From Thermoplasmatales archaeon (lineage in GTDB: Archaea; Thermoplasmatota; E2; DHVEG-1), in assembly GCA_020350825.1 (NCBI GenBank), contig CP070724.1, positions 1,564,231-1,628,230 on the forward strand: 64,000 nucleotides of DNA, given 5' to 3'. Positions 1-8,424 of this stretch are shown here, in pieces. Within the stretch, counting starts at the first letter, position 1. Every line of letters begins with the position of its first letter. The notes beneath the pieces were generated by a model, which saw nothing but the letters and a program-made list of their open reading frames with translations, was not told the origin of the DNA and searched no databases. The position numbers and the translations under genes are program-made.

Positions 1-30
1 ACAATTGTTAATTCATTTATATACTTTTCG
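1..30 (-). promoter_or_regulatory. Probable promoter with truncated regulator operator at window edge
   Basis: Positions 1-11 (ACAATTGTTAA) match 11 of the 14 bases of the perfect palindrome at 18265-18278; the missing three bases would lie outside the window. On the minus strand a TATA-like TATATAAAT at about 19-27 precedes it. This looks like a promoter for a gene to the left, controlled by the HTH regulator next to it. The promoter reading is inference. Confidence 0.35.
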
Positions 31-349
31 GTTCTATAGTGGGAAAACTCTTTTTTTCCCTTAAAATCTTACAAATTCTACAAATTTCGGGTATGAAAAC
101 CGTCTCTCCATGTTTAACAATCCGTTCAGCAGATATATTGATTTCTATCTTTATTTTTTCATCTTTGATTTCAATCTTACCCCGTTTTTCAGAAATATAC
201 ATACAGACTGACGCTGGTGTAATTCCCAATAATTTAGCTGTTTCTCTCTGATTTAATCCAAAATTATTGATTAGACACTTGGTTATTTCTTTCTTAATAA
301 AAGGCACGCCATACCAAATCATGTATTCGCAAGGATGTTGTTGTTTCAT
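17..349 (-). CDS. HTH transcriptional regulator with conserved cysteines (COG2522-like)
   Basis: This 110-residue protein carries an XRE-like helix-turn-helix at about residues 31-56 and a C-terminal CxxC pair (C90, C93). C7 and C49 also have counterparts in the paralogue at 17784-18122, with which it shares most of its N-terminal 80 residues. The family matches archaeal predicted regulators of the COG2522 type, which have no well-defined ligand. The cysteines suggest a metal, Fe-S or redox sensor, but this is inference. The ATG lies about 27 nt from a TATA box at 371-380, so the transcript is probably leaderless. A TTAAC-N4-GTTAA palindrome at 383-396 sits just upstream of that TATA box, which suggests autoregulation. 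Unlike the paralogue, it lacks a second C-terminal CxxC pair. Confidence 0.8.
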   Translation of the reverse strand: MKQQHPCEYMIWYGVPFIKKEITKCLINNFGLNQRETAKLLGITPASVCMYISEKRGKIEIKDEKIKIEINISAERIVKHGETVFIPEICRICKILREKKSFPTIEPKSI

Positions 350-370
350 TAATAAGAATAATATCTTTAG

Positions 371-396
371 TACTATATATAATTAACTATTGTTAA
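371..396 (-). promoter_or_regulatory. TATA box plus TTAAC-N4-GTTAA operator of the first HTH regulator
   Basis: A TATA-like stretch (371-380) lies about 25 nt before the ATG at 349. Immediately upstream is the inverted repeat TTAACTATTGTTAA (383-396). The same layout occurs before the paralogous regulator (18139-18166). Conservation of sequence and position at two paralogous genes argues for a real binding site. Confidence 0.6.
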
Positions 397-454
397 CATT
401 TCAATGAGGGAGATACCATAAATACCAAAATCTGTTGTACACAATAATTAACGA

Positions 455-510
455 CAATTGGTTTTAACCAGGAGAATCTGTGAAAGAGGGGTAGCATTTA
501 TATATTGTTG
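455..510 (+). promoter_or_regulatory. Promoter of the secreted NlpC/P60-like gene, with shared boxes
   Basis: A motif ending in CCAGGAGAATCTG (about 468-480) is followed about 10 nt later by GGGGTAGCATTTATATA (489-505), which contains the TATA box. Related CCAGRAGAAT motifs occur near 50800, 54470 and 56215. Related GGTAGSATTTATATA boxes precede the secreted-protein genes at 56296 and 58790. Confidence 0.5.
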
Positions 511-542
511 TGTATATTTTATAAATTGTAAACTGGGGAAAT

Positions 543-1979
543 ATGAAATCTAAAATGAGAACTATTTCATTGATTATAGCATTGATAATGTTGTTATTAA
601 TAATTGATATTGCATCATCAAGTTGGATAATAAATAAACAATCTATTGATTCTACTTCATTTATAAAGATGCCAGAGAATTTAAGGATCGGCGATCTTCT
701 ATTTATTGAGAGTATTGCATTTTTTCATAATATTCGTGATTCTTGGGATCATGTTGCTATATATATTGGAAATAACATGTTTGTCGAAGCAAATAATTAC
801 ACCACTTTACCACTCCCTTTTAAAGGCAAAGCAGGAATTCAAATTACACCTTTATTAAAATATAAGTTTTGGACTCAATATTATGCGTTTGGAAAGGTAA
901 ATGCCAACGAATCTCAAAGGCTTGCAGCTGTAAACTGGGCATTGTCATTAGTAGATATTGCAGGATATCAAGTCAGTTGGGATGGAGGTAGCTGGTGGGC
1001 AAATCCTGATCCAAATGATAAAAACGATCCAAATTCCAATAACTTTTATTGCGCTGAGTTAGTATGGGCTTCATATTATAACACATCCAATGGAACTATC
1101 GATTTAGACATATCACCTGGTCCATTACTTCCACCTAGAGGAGATGGAATCCATTTAGCTGTAAGCCCAAAAGCAATTGCCAGATGCGTAAATGTATCAA
1201 TGTATACTGAAGAAGGAGCTCCATCAGCTCCTACGAAACCTAAAGGTGATCTCACAAATGTAACTATACCTCAGTTTGGAACATATTCTACTACTTCCAC
1301 AAATATTCAAACTAGAGGTATGTTTTATCAGTGGGTTTGGGGTGACTACTATCGACCTACCCGATGGGTTTTTATTCCTAGATTTCTAGACAATGTTATA
1401 ACCGCTAAGCATCTGTGGCTTAGAATAAATATCCATGATAGATTTGATAAAAACTACGCATTTGATGTACGAGTCAGGTGCAAAGATATATTTGGGAGAA
1501 TAAGCAACTGGTCTAATCCTTTACCAGTAGATGTGACACCTAATTTTGTAGAAGGAAATTGGATTTCACCTACAGGTTACATAGATTCATCAAGTTGGCA
1601 ATATGAAAAAAAAACATATGATAATAAGCCTTATCTTACTTCCTCTATTTATAGAAAAATCAGTGATAACGAATGGTGTGATGAACCTCTCATTTTAACA
1701 CTTGACATCCCAACCATGATTAAGGGTTTTAGAATTCGTTCTAATAAGGGAATATTCCACGAAAAGATGGAAATAAAATTCTATAATGGTACTAACCTTG
1801 TTAAAACATGTACTTTTACTAGCTGGCCACATTTACGTTGGAAAAACGTTGATTTCCATAGATATAAATATATAATGGATAAAGTTGAGATTTATTTTCT
1901 TATGAAAGATTCATTATTTCGATTAGGATTCTATGCTCATCCTATTTATGTTTACGAGTTTTATTTCCAACAATCCTGA
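543..1979 (+). CDS. Secreted NlpC/P60-like (YiiX-type) cysteine hydrolase with C-terminal Ig-like region
   Basis: The 478-residue protein begins with a hydrophobic signal or anchor segment (about residues 8-27). Residues 45-180 look like a permuted NlpC/P60 fold: GDLLFI, then DHVAIYIG with H70, then FYCAELVW with C170. The order His-before-Cys is typical of the YiiX/YaeF branch, which hydrolyses amide or ester bonds. The rest (about 230-478) resembles beta-sandwich repeats with W/Y-rich strands, probably for cell-surface placement. It stands alone, divergent from the regulator on its left. The substrate is unknown; archaea lack murein, so a protein, glycan or lipid target is likely. The start follows a TATA box at 497-505. 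Confidence 0.65.
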   Translation: MKSKMRTISLIIALIMLLLIIDIASSSWIINKQSIDSTSFIKMPENLRIGDLLFIESIAFFHNIRDSWDHVAIYIGNNMFVEANNYTTLPLPFKGKAGIQITPLLKYKFWTQYYAFGKVNANESQRLAAVNWALSLVDIAGYQVSWDGGSWWANPDPNDKNDPNSNNFYCAELVWASYYNTSNGTIDLDISPGPLLPPRGDGIHLAVSPKAIARCVNVSMYTEEGAPSAPTKPKGDLTNVTIPQFGTYSTTSTNIQTRGMFYQWVWGDYYRPTRWVFIPRFLDNVITAKHLWLRINIHDRFDKNYAFDVRVRCKDIFGRISNWSNPLPVDVTPNFVEGNWISPTGYIDSSSWQYEKKTYDNKPYLTSSIYRKISDNEWCDEPLILTLDIPTMIKGFRIRSNKGIFHEKMEIKFYNGTNLVKTCTFTSWPHLRWKNVDFHRYKYIMDKVEIYFLMKDSLFRLGFYAHPIYVYEFYFQQS

Positions 1980-2051
1980 TAATTAAATTTTTTAACTATT
2001 TAATAGTAGAACATTAATTTTTAATAATAGATATGTTATTCAGCACATCCT

Positions 2052-2216
2052 ATGAAAAAAGCTGAGAAATGCATAACATGCGGTAAAGGATTGCTTGAGC
2101 GGGGTGCTACAACATTTCAATGTCCAACATGTGACGAAATTATTGGAAGATGTGGTGGATGTAGAGAACAAAGTGTAGATTATATATGTCCTAAATGTGG
2201 ATTTAAAGGACCATAG
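2052..2216 (+). CDS. Archaeal four-CxxC zinc finger protein (HVO_2753-like)
   Basis: This 54-residue protein has four CxxC knuckles (C7/C10, C24/C27, C34/C37, C46/C49), enough for two zinc sites. Size, spacing and position directly before EF-1beta match the conserved archaeal family represented by Haloferax HVO_2753. Its stop TAG is followed by the GGAGGAAAG ribosome-binding site of the EF-1beta gene, so the two are co-transcribed. The constant link to EF-1beta suggests a translation-related role, but its activity is not established. Confidence 0.88.
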   Translation: MKKAEKCITCGKGLLERGATTFQCPTCDEIIGRCGGCREQSVDYICPKCGFKGP

Positions 2217-2227
2217 GAGGAAAGCAT

Positions 2228-2500
2228 ATGGGAGAAGTGGTAGCGCTTATTCGCCTAATGCCAGGTGGAGTAATAAGTGACGATGAAATGCAGACAATAA
2301 TCGATGAAGTAAGAAATGTAATAAAAGAACCGGTAAAACTTGGTCGGGTTGAAGTGAAAAATATAGCCTTTGGTTTAAGGGGATTGAACGTGACTGTTTC
2401 TGTACCAGATTCTGAAGGTGGGTTAGATCCAGTAGTAGGGATTCTTTCAAAAATTGATAAAGTTGACAACGTAGAAGTAGTCGATGTTGGTAGAATCTAA
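2228..2500 (+). CDS. ef1b: Translation elongation factor 1-beta (aEF-1beta)
   Basis: The 90-residue protein has the length and ferredoxin-like fold signature of archaeal EF-1beta, the nucleotide exchange factor that recharges EF-1alpha with GTP. Recognisable parts are the N-terminal LIRLMPGG strand-loop, the central IAFGLRGLNVTVSVPD, and a C-terminal valine-rich strand ending VVDVG. It follows the zinc finger gene by 11 nt, with a clear Shine-Dalgarno GGAGG at about 2216-2220. The 3' end overlaps the convergent HTH gene by 4 bp. It is a housekeeping gene with no visible oddity. Confidence 0.95.
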   Translation: MGEVVALIRLMPGGVISDDEMQTIIDEVRNVIKEPVKLGRVEVKNIAFGLRGLNVTVSVPDSEGGLDPVVGILSKIDKVDNVEVVDVGRI

Positions 2501-3180
2501 GTAGCTGGTTTATGAATATAATTATTAAAGTTTTCCAACGCTCCTATTCCAATTTCTGTTGGATAGTAAACTGGATATGCAGAATTACTTGTATCTCCCT
2601 CAATTAATTCTGCCATATACATTTTGTTGATATGCCATTTTACAACATGATGATTTAGTTTAAGAGCATGTGCTATTTCAAGAAGATGTTTACCAGGATG
2701 TTCATGTAAATAGTGCATAATTTCTCGAGCATTTTTATTTCTAAGTATTGCCTCTGCTATCGCTTGTTTTCTGGATTCTATACCGCCTTCAACGAGATAA
2801 TAAACCTTTTTTCCACCAATATACCTGCTCCGAACAAGATTGGTCTGCTCCAATTTGCGAAGATGCCATGCAGCGTTACTTGGCTTTAAGTCAAGCTCTC
2901 TTGCAATTTCCCTAAGATGAGAACCTGGGCACTCATCAATATATTCATAGAGGTTTTTTCTTATTTCTGTATCAAGAACATTTTCAGGTGTGACATATTT
3001 TATGCCGCTTGCTAAGAAAAAGAAGGCAGCAATAAGAGCAATAACAGCTATTATTACTGTTAGGGTAACCATAACAGAGCTACTAGTGTCTGGCCTCCAT
3101 GCAGAGGCAGTTGCATAATCTACTACAGCAAATATAGACAATATAAATAAAATTACAATTAATTTGTTTCTAAATAACAT
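2497..3180 (-). CDS. Membrane-anchored tandem winged-helix regulator
   Basis: This 227-residue protein starts with two hydrophobic segments (about residues 7-25 and 37-60) and continues with two winged-helix domains. The first (about 68-132) contains HLREIARELDLKPSNAAWHLRKLE; the second (about 140-212) contains HLLEIAHALKLNHHVVKWHINKM. The two domains are related and look like an internal duplication. The type matches archaeal membrane-tethered HTH proteins (COG3398-like), which may sense an envelope signal. It is convergent with EF-1beta and separate from gltX. Target genes are not evident. Confidence 0.75.
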   Translation of the reverse strand: MLFRNKLIVILFILSIFAVVDYATASAWRPDTSSSVMVTLTVIIAVIALIAAFFFLASGIKYVTPENVLDTEIRKNLYEYIDECPGSHLREIARELDLKPSNAAWHLRKLEQTNLVRSRYIGGKKVYYLVEGGIESRKQAIAEAILRNKNAREIMHYLHEHPGKHLLEIAHALKLNHHVVKWHINKMYMAELIEGDTSNSAYPVYYPTEIGIGALENFNNYIHKPAT

Positions 3181-3243
3181 TGATTATCCCATCCTTTTGT
3201 TTGCATCCAGATCTTTGTATAAATATTAAAAAGTTTAAAAAGT

Positions 3244-4959
3244 TTACTTATGAGCAAAAAATCCTATAATGTTATTGTTCTGTCTTTCTATTCTTACAAA
3301 GCCAAATCGCTCAAACTGAACAATTTCCCCTGTTTCTAACTGTGAAACTGCATCTTCTGCAAAACCTTCCACTTTCTCAAGGCTATTTGGATTATAGTTG
3401 TCATTTTCATAAAGAAGTCCTGGAACAAAAACAATCATTTTAATAACTTTTTCAGCTGTCCATTGAATCTTCGCTGAATCAGGTATTAACTCTTCGCCAG
3501 CATATTCAGCGTTAATCTCTTTGTTTTTCTTCGTTATCATAATATTATATAAATCTTTTAATCGGAAAACATCTCCGATATTGAGATTTTTCATATCTGT
3601 TTTTGGAACGAAGAATATGTTATCGGTCTTTATGATTCTACTTCCAAGTTTTTCATCAGTTGGATGTAAACTAATCGTTTTTTTCATTGATGGAGCATTA
3701 TCAACTACAAGCTTTATTGGATCTTGCACGAAAAAATATCGTTTTGCTGCAGAGTCAAGGAGTTTTCTATTGATTGCTTCTACCAAGCTAAAGGCAGCAG
3801 AAGATTCAGCCTTAGAAATGCCTTGTGAAAATACAAACTGTTTGATAGTTTCTGGCAATATACCTCTTTTTTTCAATCCTCTTAATGTGGGCAGTCTTAT
3901 GTCATCATATCCAGAAACTTTTCCTTGGTCAATTAATGGTTTAATTTTACGTTTGGAAACAGGCATACCTTCTATGGAAAGGCGAGCAAATTCCATTAGA
4001 TGTGGCTTTCTCAATTTTAGAAGTTCAAGAAGGCGAAAATAACATTCATCACGAAGTTCATATTCCTTTGTTCTAAATGGATGTGTTACACCACTCAAGC
4101 TATCTTCTACTGCACCAGCAAAATCATACGTAGGCCATACTCGATATTTATCACCGAGTAGAGGGTGGGGCTTGTCAATAATTCGGAACAATGTTGGATC
4201 GCGCATTGCCGTATTTACACTTTTCATATCTCCCTTAAGTCTTAGAACTGCACCTTCTACTGATGATGAAATCATGTCCTTCCAAAGATAAAGGTTTTTC
4301 TCATTAGAAACATCTCTGCAATCACATTCTTTCCCTTGAAAGCGACCATCTTTAATAGCATCTGAATGACATACACAGACATACGCATCTTTTTGCTTAA
4401 TCAGCTTTTCTGCTAACTTGTAATGTTTCTCAAGATGATCTGATGTGTGATATTCTTCATCCCATTCAATACCAAGCCATCTTAGATCTTCCTTTTGTAC
4501 ATCAAAAAATTCAAGTGCTACATTCTCAGGGTTTGTATCATCAAACCGCAGAATGAATTTTCCGTTGTACATTTTTGCATATTCATAGTCAACAATGGAT
4601 GCTTTTGCATGACCAATATGTAAATATCCATTTGGTTCAGGTGGAAAACGAGTAATGACTTTTCCTTTTTCTGCATCAGGAAGTTCGGGTAATGAAAAAT
4701 CGCGTTCCTTTTTCTCTTTTTGTAGAAGCTCTGGAGCTGTTTTTTTCAATTCCGAGATTTGTTCGTTAAGAGGTATTCTATTAACTTGTTTAACTACAGA
4801 ACTGACAACTGGAATAATGTCCTTTGGGGACAAATCTTCTTTTTTAAAAGTTGCAATTACTTTACCTACAACAGATTTCACATTGGCCTTTCCATTAAAC
4901 TGAACTGCATTTTGAAGAGCATATTTTCGTGCCGTCTTTTGTATCTTTTCAGATGACAT
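3244..4959 (-). CDS. gltX: Glutamyl-tRNA synthetase, archaeal/eukaryotic type
   Basis: The 571-residue enzyme charges tRNA-Glu, and usually tRNA-Gln in archaea. The class I HIGH motif is at residues 114-117. The second signature appears as VSKRK (334-338) in place of KMSKS, as in the archaeal/eukaryotic GluRS group. A roughly 100-residue N-terminal helical extension and a C-terminal beta-barrel anticodon-binding part match the archaeal architecture. It is the last gene of ipk-fni-idsA-gltX; its ATG lies 1 nt after the idsA stop, implying translational coupling. The tRNA-Gln function is inference. Confidence 0.95.
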   Translation of the reverse strand: MSSEKIQKTARKYALQNAVQFNGKANVKSVVGKVIATFKKEDLSPKDIIPVVSSVVKQVNRIPLNEQISELKKTAPELLQKEKKERDFSLPELPDAEKGKVITRFPPEPNGYLHIGHAKASIVDYEYAKMYNGKFILRFDDTNPENVALEFFDVQKEDLRWLGIEWDEEYHTSDHLEKHYKLAEKLIKQKDAYVCVCHSDAIKDGRFQGKECDCRDVSNEKNLYLWKDMISSSVEGAVLRLKGDMKSVNTAMRDPTLFRIIDKPHPLLGDKYRVWPTYDFAGAVEDSLSGVTHPFRTKEYELRDECYFRLLELLKLRKPHLMEFARLSIEGMPVSKRKIKPLIDQGKVSGYDDIRLPTLRGLKKRGILPETIKQFVFSQGISKAESSAAFSLVEAINRKLLDSAAKRYFFVQDPIKLVVDNAPSMKKTISLHPTDEKLGSRIIKTDNIFFVPKTDMKNLNIGDVFRLKDLYNIMITKKNKEINAEYAGEELIPDSAKIQWTAEKVIKMIVFVPGLLYENDNYNPNSLEKVEGFAEDAVSQLETGEIVQFERFGFVRIERQNNNIIGFFAHK

Positions 4960-4960
4960 A

Positions 4961-5944
4961 CTATTTTTCTCTTTTTGTTGAATAATCAGCTAATCCCTTC
5001 AAAATTTCTTTTGCTTCTGAATCTCTAAGAATATTCAACGCATCTTTTGCTTTTTTGGTATAATTTAGTGCAGTATTTCTTGCATAGTCTATAGATCCCA
5101 TCTCTTTAAAAAGTGTAAAAACTTGTTTTATATCATCATCCGAGGCGTTTCTATTACCAAATATCTCATCAAGTAGCTTTTCATTTTCGCCAGTAGCGTT
5201 TTGTAGTGAATAGACTGCGATGAGTGTTTTTTTACCATTTCTAATATCATTTCCAATATCTTTTCCCAACGTTTTCTCATCACTACTTATATCAAGATAA
5301 TCATCCCATATCTGAAATGATAAACCTACGTGTATTCCATAGTCTGTTAAAGCATTGATTTCATCTTGATTTCCGCCACCAATTGTTCCTCCCCCTCTTG
5401 CTGCAAGTTCAAATAATGCTGCAGTCTTTTTACAGACCATGTTAATGTATTCTTCCTCTGTAATCATTTTTCTTTGCTCAAATTGTATATCAAGTTGTTG
5501 TCCTTCACATATATCTAAAACGCATTTTACTAGGCTATAATCTAGTTCTTTAAACATAGACAAATCGACAGATAAGTCATGTATTGCTTCAAATGATTTA
5601 GCAAAAAGAAAATCTCCTGTGAGTATTGCCGTAGGTTCTCCAAATTTGATGTGTACAGTTGGTAGATTTCTTCTCAAATCTGATTTATCCATAATATCAT
5701 CATGCACAAGTGTGAAATTATGTATTATTTCCAAGGCTACTGCGAAGGGCATCACATGCTCTACATTACCAAAAACACTTTCACATGCAAGCATAGCCAT
5801 ACATGGTCTGAGTCTCTTTCCGCCTCCTAAAATAAGATGTCGAGCTGCATTGTAAAGATCGGTTGGTTCGCCTTCTGGCAGATATTTTTGCAAGTATTTG
5901 TTAAAAGAATAGTATCTTTTTTCTAGTTCAGTTTTCAAGTCCAT
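4961..5944 (-). CDS. idsA: Geranylgeranyl diphosphate synthase (type I polyprenyl synthase)
   Basis: This protein of about 327 residues makes C20 prenyl diphosphate for archaeal ether lipids from IPP and allylic diphosphates. The first aspartate-rich motif DDIMD is at residues 82-86 and the second, DDYLD, at 214-218; GGGKRLRP precedes them. Phe at the fifth position before the first motif is the chain-length determinant seen in Sulfolobus GGPP synthase, supporting C20. The ATG at 5944 is chosen because GGAAGTGGAG precedes it; a longer frame runs to 5989 without a good RBS. It overlaps the end of fni by 17 bp and is followed directly by gltX. Confidence 0.93.
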   Translation of the reverse strand: MDLKTELEKRYYSFNKYLQKYLPEGEPTDLYNAARHLILGGGKRLRPCMAMLACESVFGNVEHVMPFAVALEIIHNFTLVHDDIMDKSDLRRNLPTVHIKFGEPTAILTGDFLFAKSFEAIHDLSVDLSMFKELDYSLVKCVLDICEGQQLDIQFEQRKMITEEEYINMVCKKTAALFELAARGGGTIGGGNQDEINALTDYGIHVGLSFQIWDDYLDISSDEKTLGKDIGNDIRNGKKTLIAVYSLQNATGENEKLLDEIFGNRNASDDDIKQVFTLFKEMGSIDYARNTALNYTKKAKDALNILRDSEAKEILKGLADYSTKREK

Positions 5945-6974
5945 ACTCCACTTCCACATCTGATAATTTTTCAACATTGTCTGCCCCAACTAAAAACATG
6001 GCAGTTCTCAGCTCTTTGATAATGACATCAAGTTCGAAAATTGTAGATTGTTTATCTTGCGTTGCAGGTTTCAAGAGAGTATGTGCAATACCTGTAGCAT
6101 TTGCTCTCAATGCTAATGCTCTTGCGACATCCAGTCCATTTCTAATACCACCGGTTGCAATAATTGGTAATTCCCAGTTTGTTGCTTCTCCAACCTCAAG
6201 AATCGATGTTGGTGTAGGTATTCCCCAATCCCAAAAGGTTTGTCCTTCCCGCATGTTATGTTTATCTCCTTTGATTTTAGCACGATAATATTCTACAGCT
6301 GAGAAAGAAGTGCCTCCTGCACCGCCCACGTCGATACCTGCAATATTAGTTTTTTTAAGAGATTCGGCAACTTTATAGGAAATGCCAGCTCCACTTTCTT
6401 TTATTAGTATTGGCCTGCCAAACTCTCTTGAAAGCATATCAATGGTTTTTAAACAACCCTTCGCATGTGCTTCTCCCTCAGGTTGAATGACTTCCTGTAA
6501 AAAGTTAAGGCAGACCGCAAGAATATCGGCATCTATCATCTCAACAATTTTTTCAGCGTTTTCTAAAATTTTTTTCTTGTCCCACAACACTATTTGAGAT
6601 GCTCCAATATTGGCTATCTTCAATGGGATATTGTAATTATTTATTATGCTATATGTATCCTTCAATACAGAATTTTCAAGAGCGGCTCTTTGGGAACCTA
6701 CTCCCATAGCAATGTGAAATTTCTCTGCAGTCGCTGCAAGATTTTCATTAATCTTTTTACCTTTTGAAAAGCCCCCCGTCATAGCAGATATAACCAACGG
6801 TGCTCCTAGCTTTTTTCCAAACAATTTTATAGATAAATCAATTTCATACTCGTTTATTTCAGGTAATGCATTATGAATGAGTAAAACATCATCCCAATAA
6901 TTATGATGTGCTGACACATTTTCTTTTAGTGATATATTGATATGTTCACGTTTCCTCTCTTCTGTTTGGTTCAT
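5928..6974 (-). CDS. fni: Isopentenyl-diphosphate delta-isomerase, type 2
   Basis: The 348-residue FMN- and NAD(P)H-dependent enzyme interconverts IPP and DMAPP. Supporting motifs are VISAMTGGF near the N-terminus, MGVGSQRAAL, LNFLQEVIQPEG with the conserved Gln/Glu, IKESGAGIS, and a C-terminal phosphate-binding IATGGIRNG. Size matches the family. It lies between ipk (4-bp ATGA-type overlap) and idsA (17-bp overlap). With ipk, it shows that five-carbon precursors come from a modified archaeal mevalonate route. Confidence 0.95.
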   Translation of the reverse strand: MNQTEERKREHINISLKENVSAHHNYWDDVLLIHNALPEINEYEIDLSIKLFGKKLGAPLVISAMTGGFSKGKKINENLAATAEKFHIAMGVGSQRAALENSVLKDTYSIINNYNIPLKIANIGASQIVLWDKKKILENAEKIVEMIDADILAVCLNFLQEVIQPEGEAHAKGCLKTIDMLSREFGRPILIKESGAGISYKVAESLKKTNIAGIDVGGAGGTSFSAVEYYRAKIKGDKHNMREGQTFWDWGIPTPTSILEVGEATNWELPIIATGGIRNGLDVARALALRANATGIAHTLLKPATQDKQSTIFELDVIIKELRTAMFLVGADNVEKLSDVEVEYGLEN

Positions 6975-7765
6975 TTCCTTTCACCATAAATTAACGTGTG
7001 CTTTGTTTCTTTTCCAATCAATGTATCGTATAATCTGTTATCTATATTACCATTCAACAAAATACTATCTATACCTAAATTGGCAATGTTTTTTATTGTT
7101 TCAATTTTTCCCTCCATCCCTTTGGTTACATCAGCATAACTATTAGAGTTGGTTGTATAGTTTTTTAATTCTCTTATTGTAGAGTTTTCAATAAACTCAG
7201 CGTTTTTGTCAATCTTAGGATTTGATGTATATAAACCATCTTCATCTATTACAAATATTACTTTTTTTGGCTTGAAATGCTTTGCAAGCAATTGTAAAAG
7301 AAGGTCACCTGAACAGATCGAAAAACCCAGTTTCTTATCTAATGCTACATCTCCAAATGTCACTGGAGTGAACCCTTTATCCAGATAATCTCCAAATACA
7401 TCATAATTCATTTTTAACGGTTTATGATCCTCAAGTTTCAATATAACATGTGGAGGTATTGAAACTGCAGCAATTCCTTTATCATGTAGTGAGCTAAGAA
7501 CCAATGAATTTAATTTTTGGACCATCGCATGTGTAAGAGAAAAACCTTGTAGCTGCTCATTATTTCTATACCCCTGGTTTAGCACATACTCTTTTGCAAG
7601 AATATGTCCAAATGACCCTGCTCCATGAACCAATATAATGTCCTTGTTTGCCTTTTTAATTTCTACGGATAGTTTATCCACTACCTCTTTTTTGAAAAAG
7701 TATTTTTTTGATTTGTCAGTAATTACGCTACCACCAAGTTTTACAACAAACATCTTCTCCCACAT
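6971..7765 (-). CDS. ipk: Isopentenyl phosphate kinase
   Basis: This 264-residue amino-acid-kinase-fold enzyme phosphorylates isopentenyl phosphate to IPP in the archaeal mevalonate pathway. It shows the N-terminal VVKLGGSVITDK and the IPK-specific AGSFGH with the conserved His (H54). An alternative ATG at 7753 would give MFVVKLGGS, closer to most family members, but its GGGAG is only 3 nt upstream, so the start is uncertain. It is the first gene of the isoprenoid operon. The mevalonate kinase and decarboxylase genes are not in the window. Confidence 0.92.
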   Translation of the reverse strand: MWEKMFVVKLGGSVITDKSKKYFFKKEVVDKLSVEIKKANKDIILVHGAGSFGHILAKEYVLNQGYRNNEQLQGFSLTHAMVQKLNSLVLSSLHDKGIAAVSIPPHVILKLEDHKPLKMNYDVFGDYLDKGFTPVTFGDVALDKKLGFSICSGDLLLQLLAKHFKPKKVIFVIDEDGLYTSNPKIDKNAEFIENSTIRELKNYTTNSNSYADVTKGMEGKIETIKNIANLGIDSILLNGNIDNRLYDTLIGKETKHTLIYGERK

Positions 7766-7826
7766 TCAACTAGCTATAAAAAAGGATTTTGATAGTGTTT
7801 CATAACCTTTTTGCTTTTAAACCCGG

Positions 7827-8066
7827 CTATTTCCGTTTAGAAAACATCGGTTTATCTTTGTTTTGTTCATGTATTAGCCAAAGAGCAATTGGCATACCAC
7901 ATCCAGGTTTTTGCATTATGCTTCTTGACCATTCCGTTATATCATGTTCTGAGGTACTCTTGGAGCAGATTTCACATACAAAAATCTTACCATCAAATAC
8001 CAGCCCAGATTGATGATCATGTAAATGAAATTTATTTTGACATATACCACAAGTTTTTTCAGACAT
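7827..8066 (-). CDS. Small zinc-ribbon-like protein, uncharacterised
   Basis: This 79-residue protein has an N-terminal CxxC (C6/C9), HDHQSG, then CEIC, suggesting one zinc site. The rest is helical and includes CGMPIALWLIHEQ. A strong GAGGAGTT ribosome-binding site precedes the ATG, so it is translated. It lies 61 bp upstream of ipk on the same strand and may share its transcript. I do not recognise a named family; nucleic-acid or protein binding is a guess. Confidence 0.6.
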   Translation of the reverse strand: MSEKTCGICQNKFHLHDHQSGLVFDGKIFVCEICSKSTSEHDITEWSRSIMQKPGCGMPIALWLIHEQNKDKPMFSKRK

Positions 8067-8163
8067 GTTAACTCCTCATTCGCCATTTTAAATTTCTGTT
8101 ATTCGATATCTTTAATGAATTTAAAGATTAAAATCTTTTGGTTAGATAAAAAGAAAAAGAGAG

Positions 8164-8307
8164 GATGGGATGAATCTGAAAGTATAATTGGCAGAAATGC
8201 CAGCTTAGGAGGGTGCTGGCATGTCCCCCACATCTCACGTCTTATTAATCCAGTAAAGTCTTTTTTGTTTATATATGTGAGAAGTGGATGACTGAAAGTA
8301 TTAATGG
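8164..8307 (+). ncRNA. Intergenic structured segment, possible small RNA
   Basis: The 358-bp gap between the zinc-ribbon gene and exonuclease III contains a perfect 8-bp inverted repeat, ATGCCAGC (8197-8204) and GCTGGCAT (8215-8222), with a 10-nt loop TTAGGAGGGT that contains GGAGG. A related stretch, GGATGA followed by CTGAAAGTAT, appears on both sides (8168-8185 and 8286-8301). No convincing ORF covers it. The elements resemble box C/D-like signatures, but I cannot assign a class. Confidence 0.3.
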
Positions 8308-8424
8308 ACATTGTCTTAAAAGTATTAAACCATTGTTACTCTTGTACAAAATTACTGGTATAATAAATTATGAAAAATATATGTTTATTAACCAGATTGC
8401 TCATTCATTTTAAATCCATACGTT

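Noticed and set aside
3521..4042. Long plus-strand ORF opposite gltX
   Set aside because: It is an antisense shadow of the synthetase gene; similar shadows lie opposite hypE, hypF and PAC2.
8025..8291. 88-codon plus-strand ORF between the zinc-ribbon gene and xth
   Set aside because: It overlaps the well-supported minus-strand gene, has no ribosome-binding site, and its composition is not protein-like; the region is better explained by a hairpin element.
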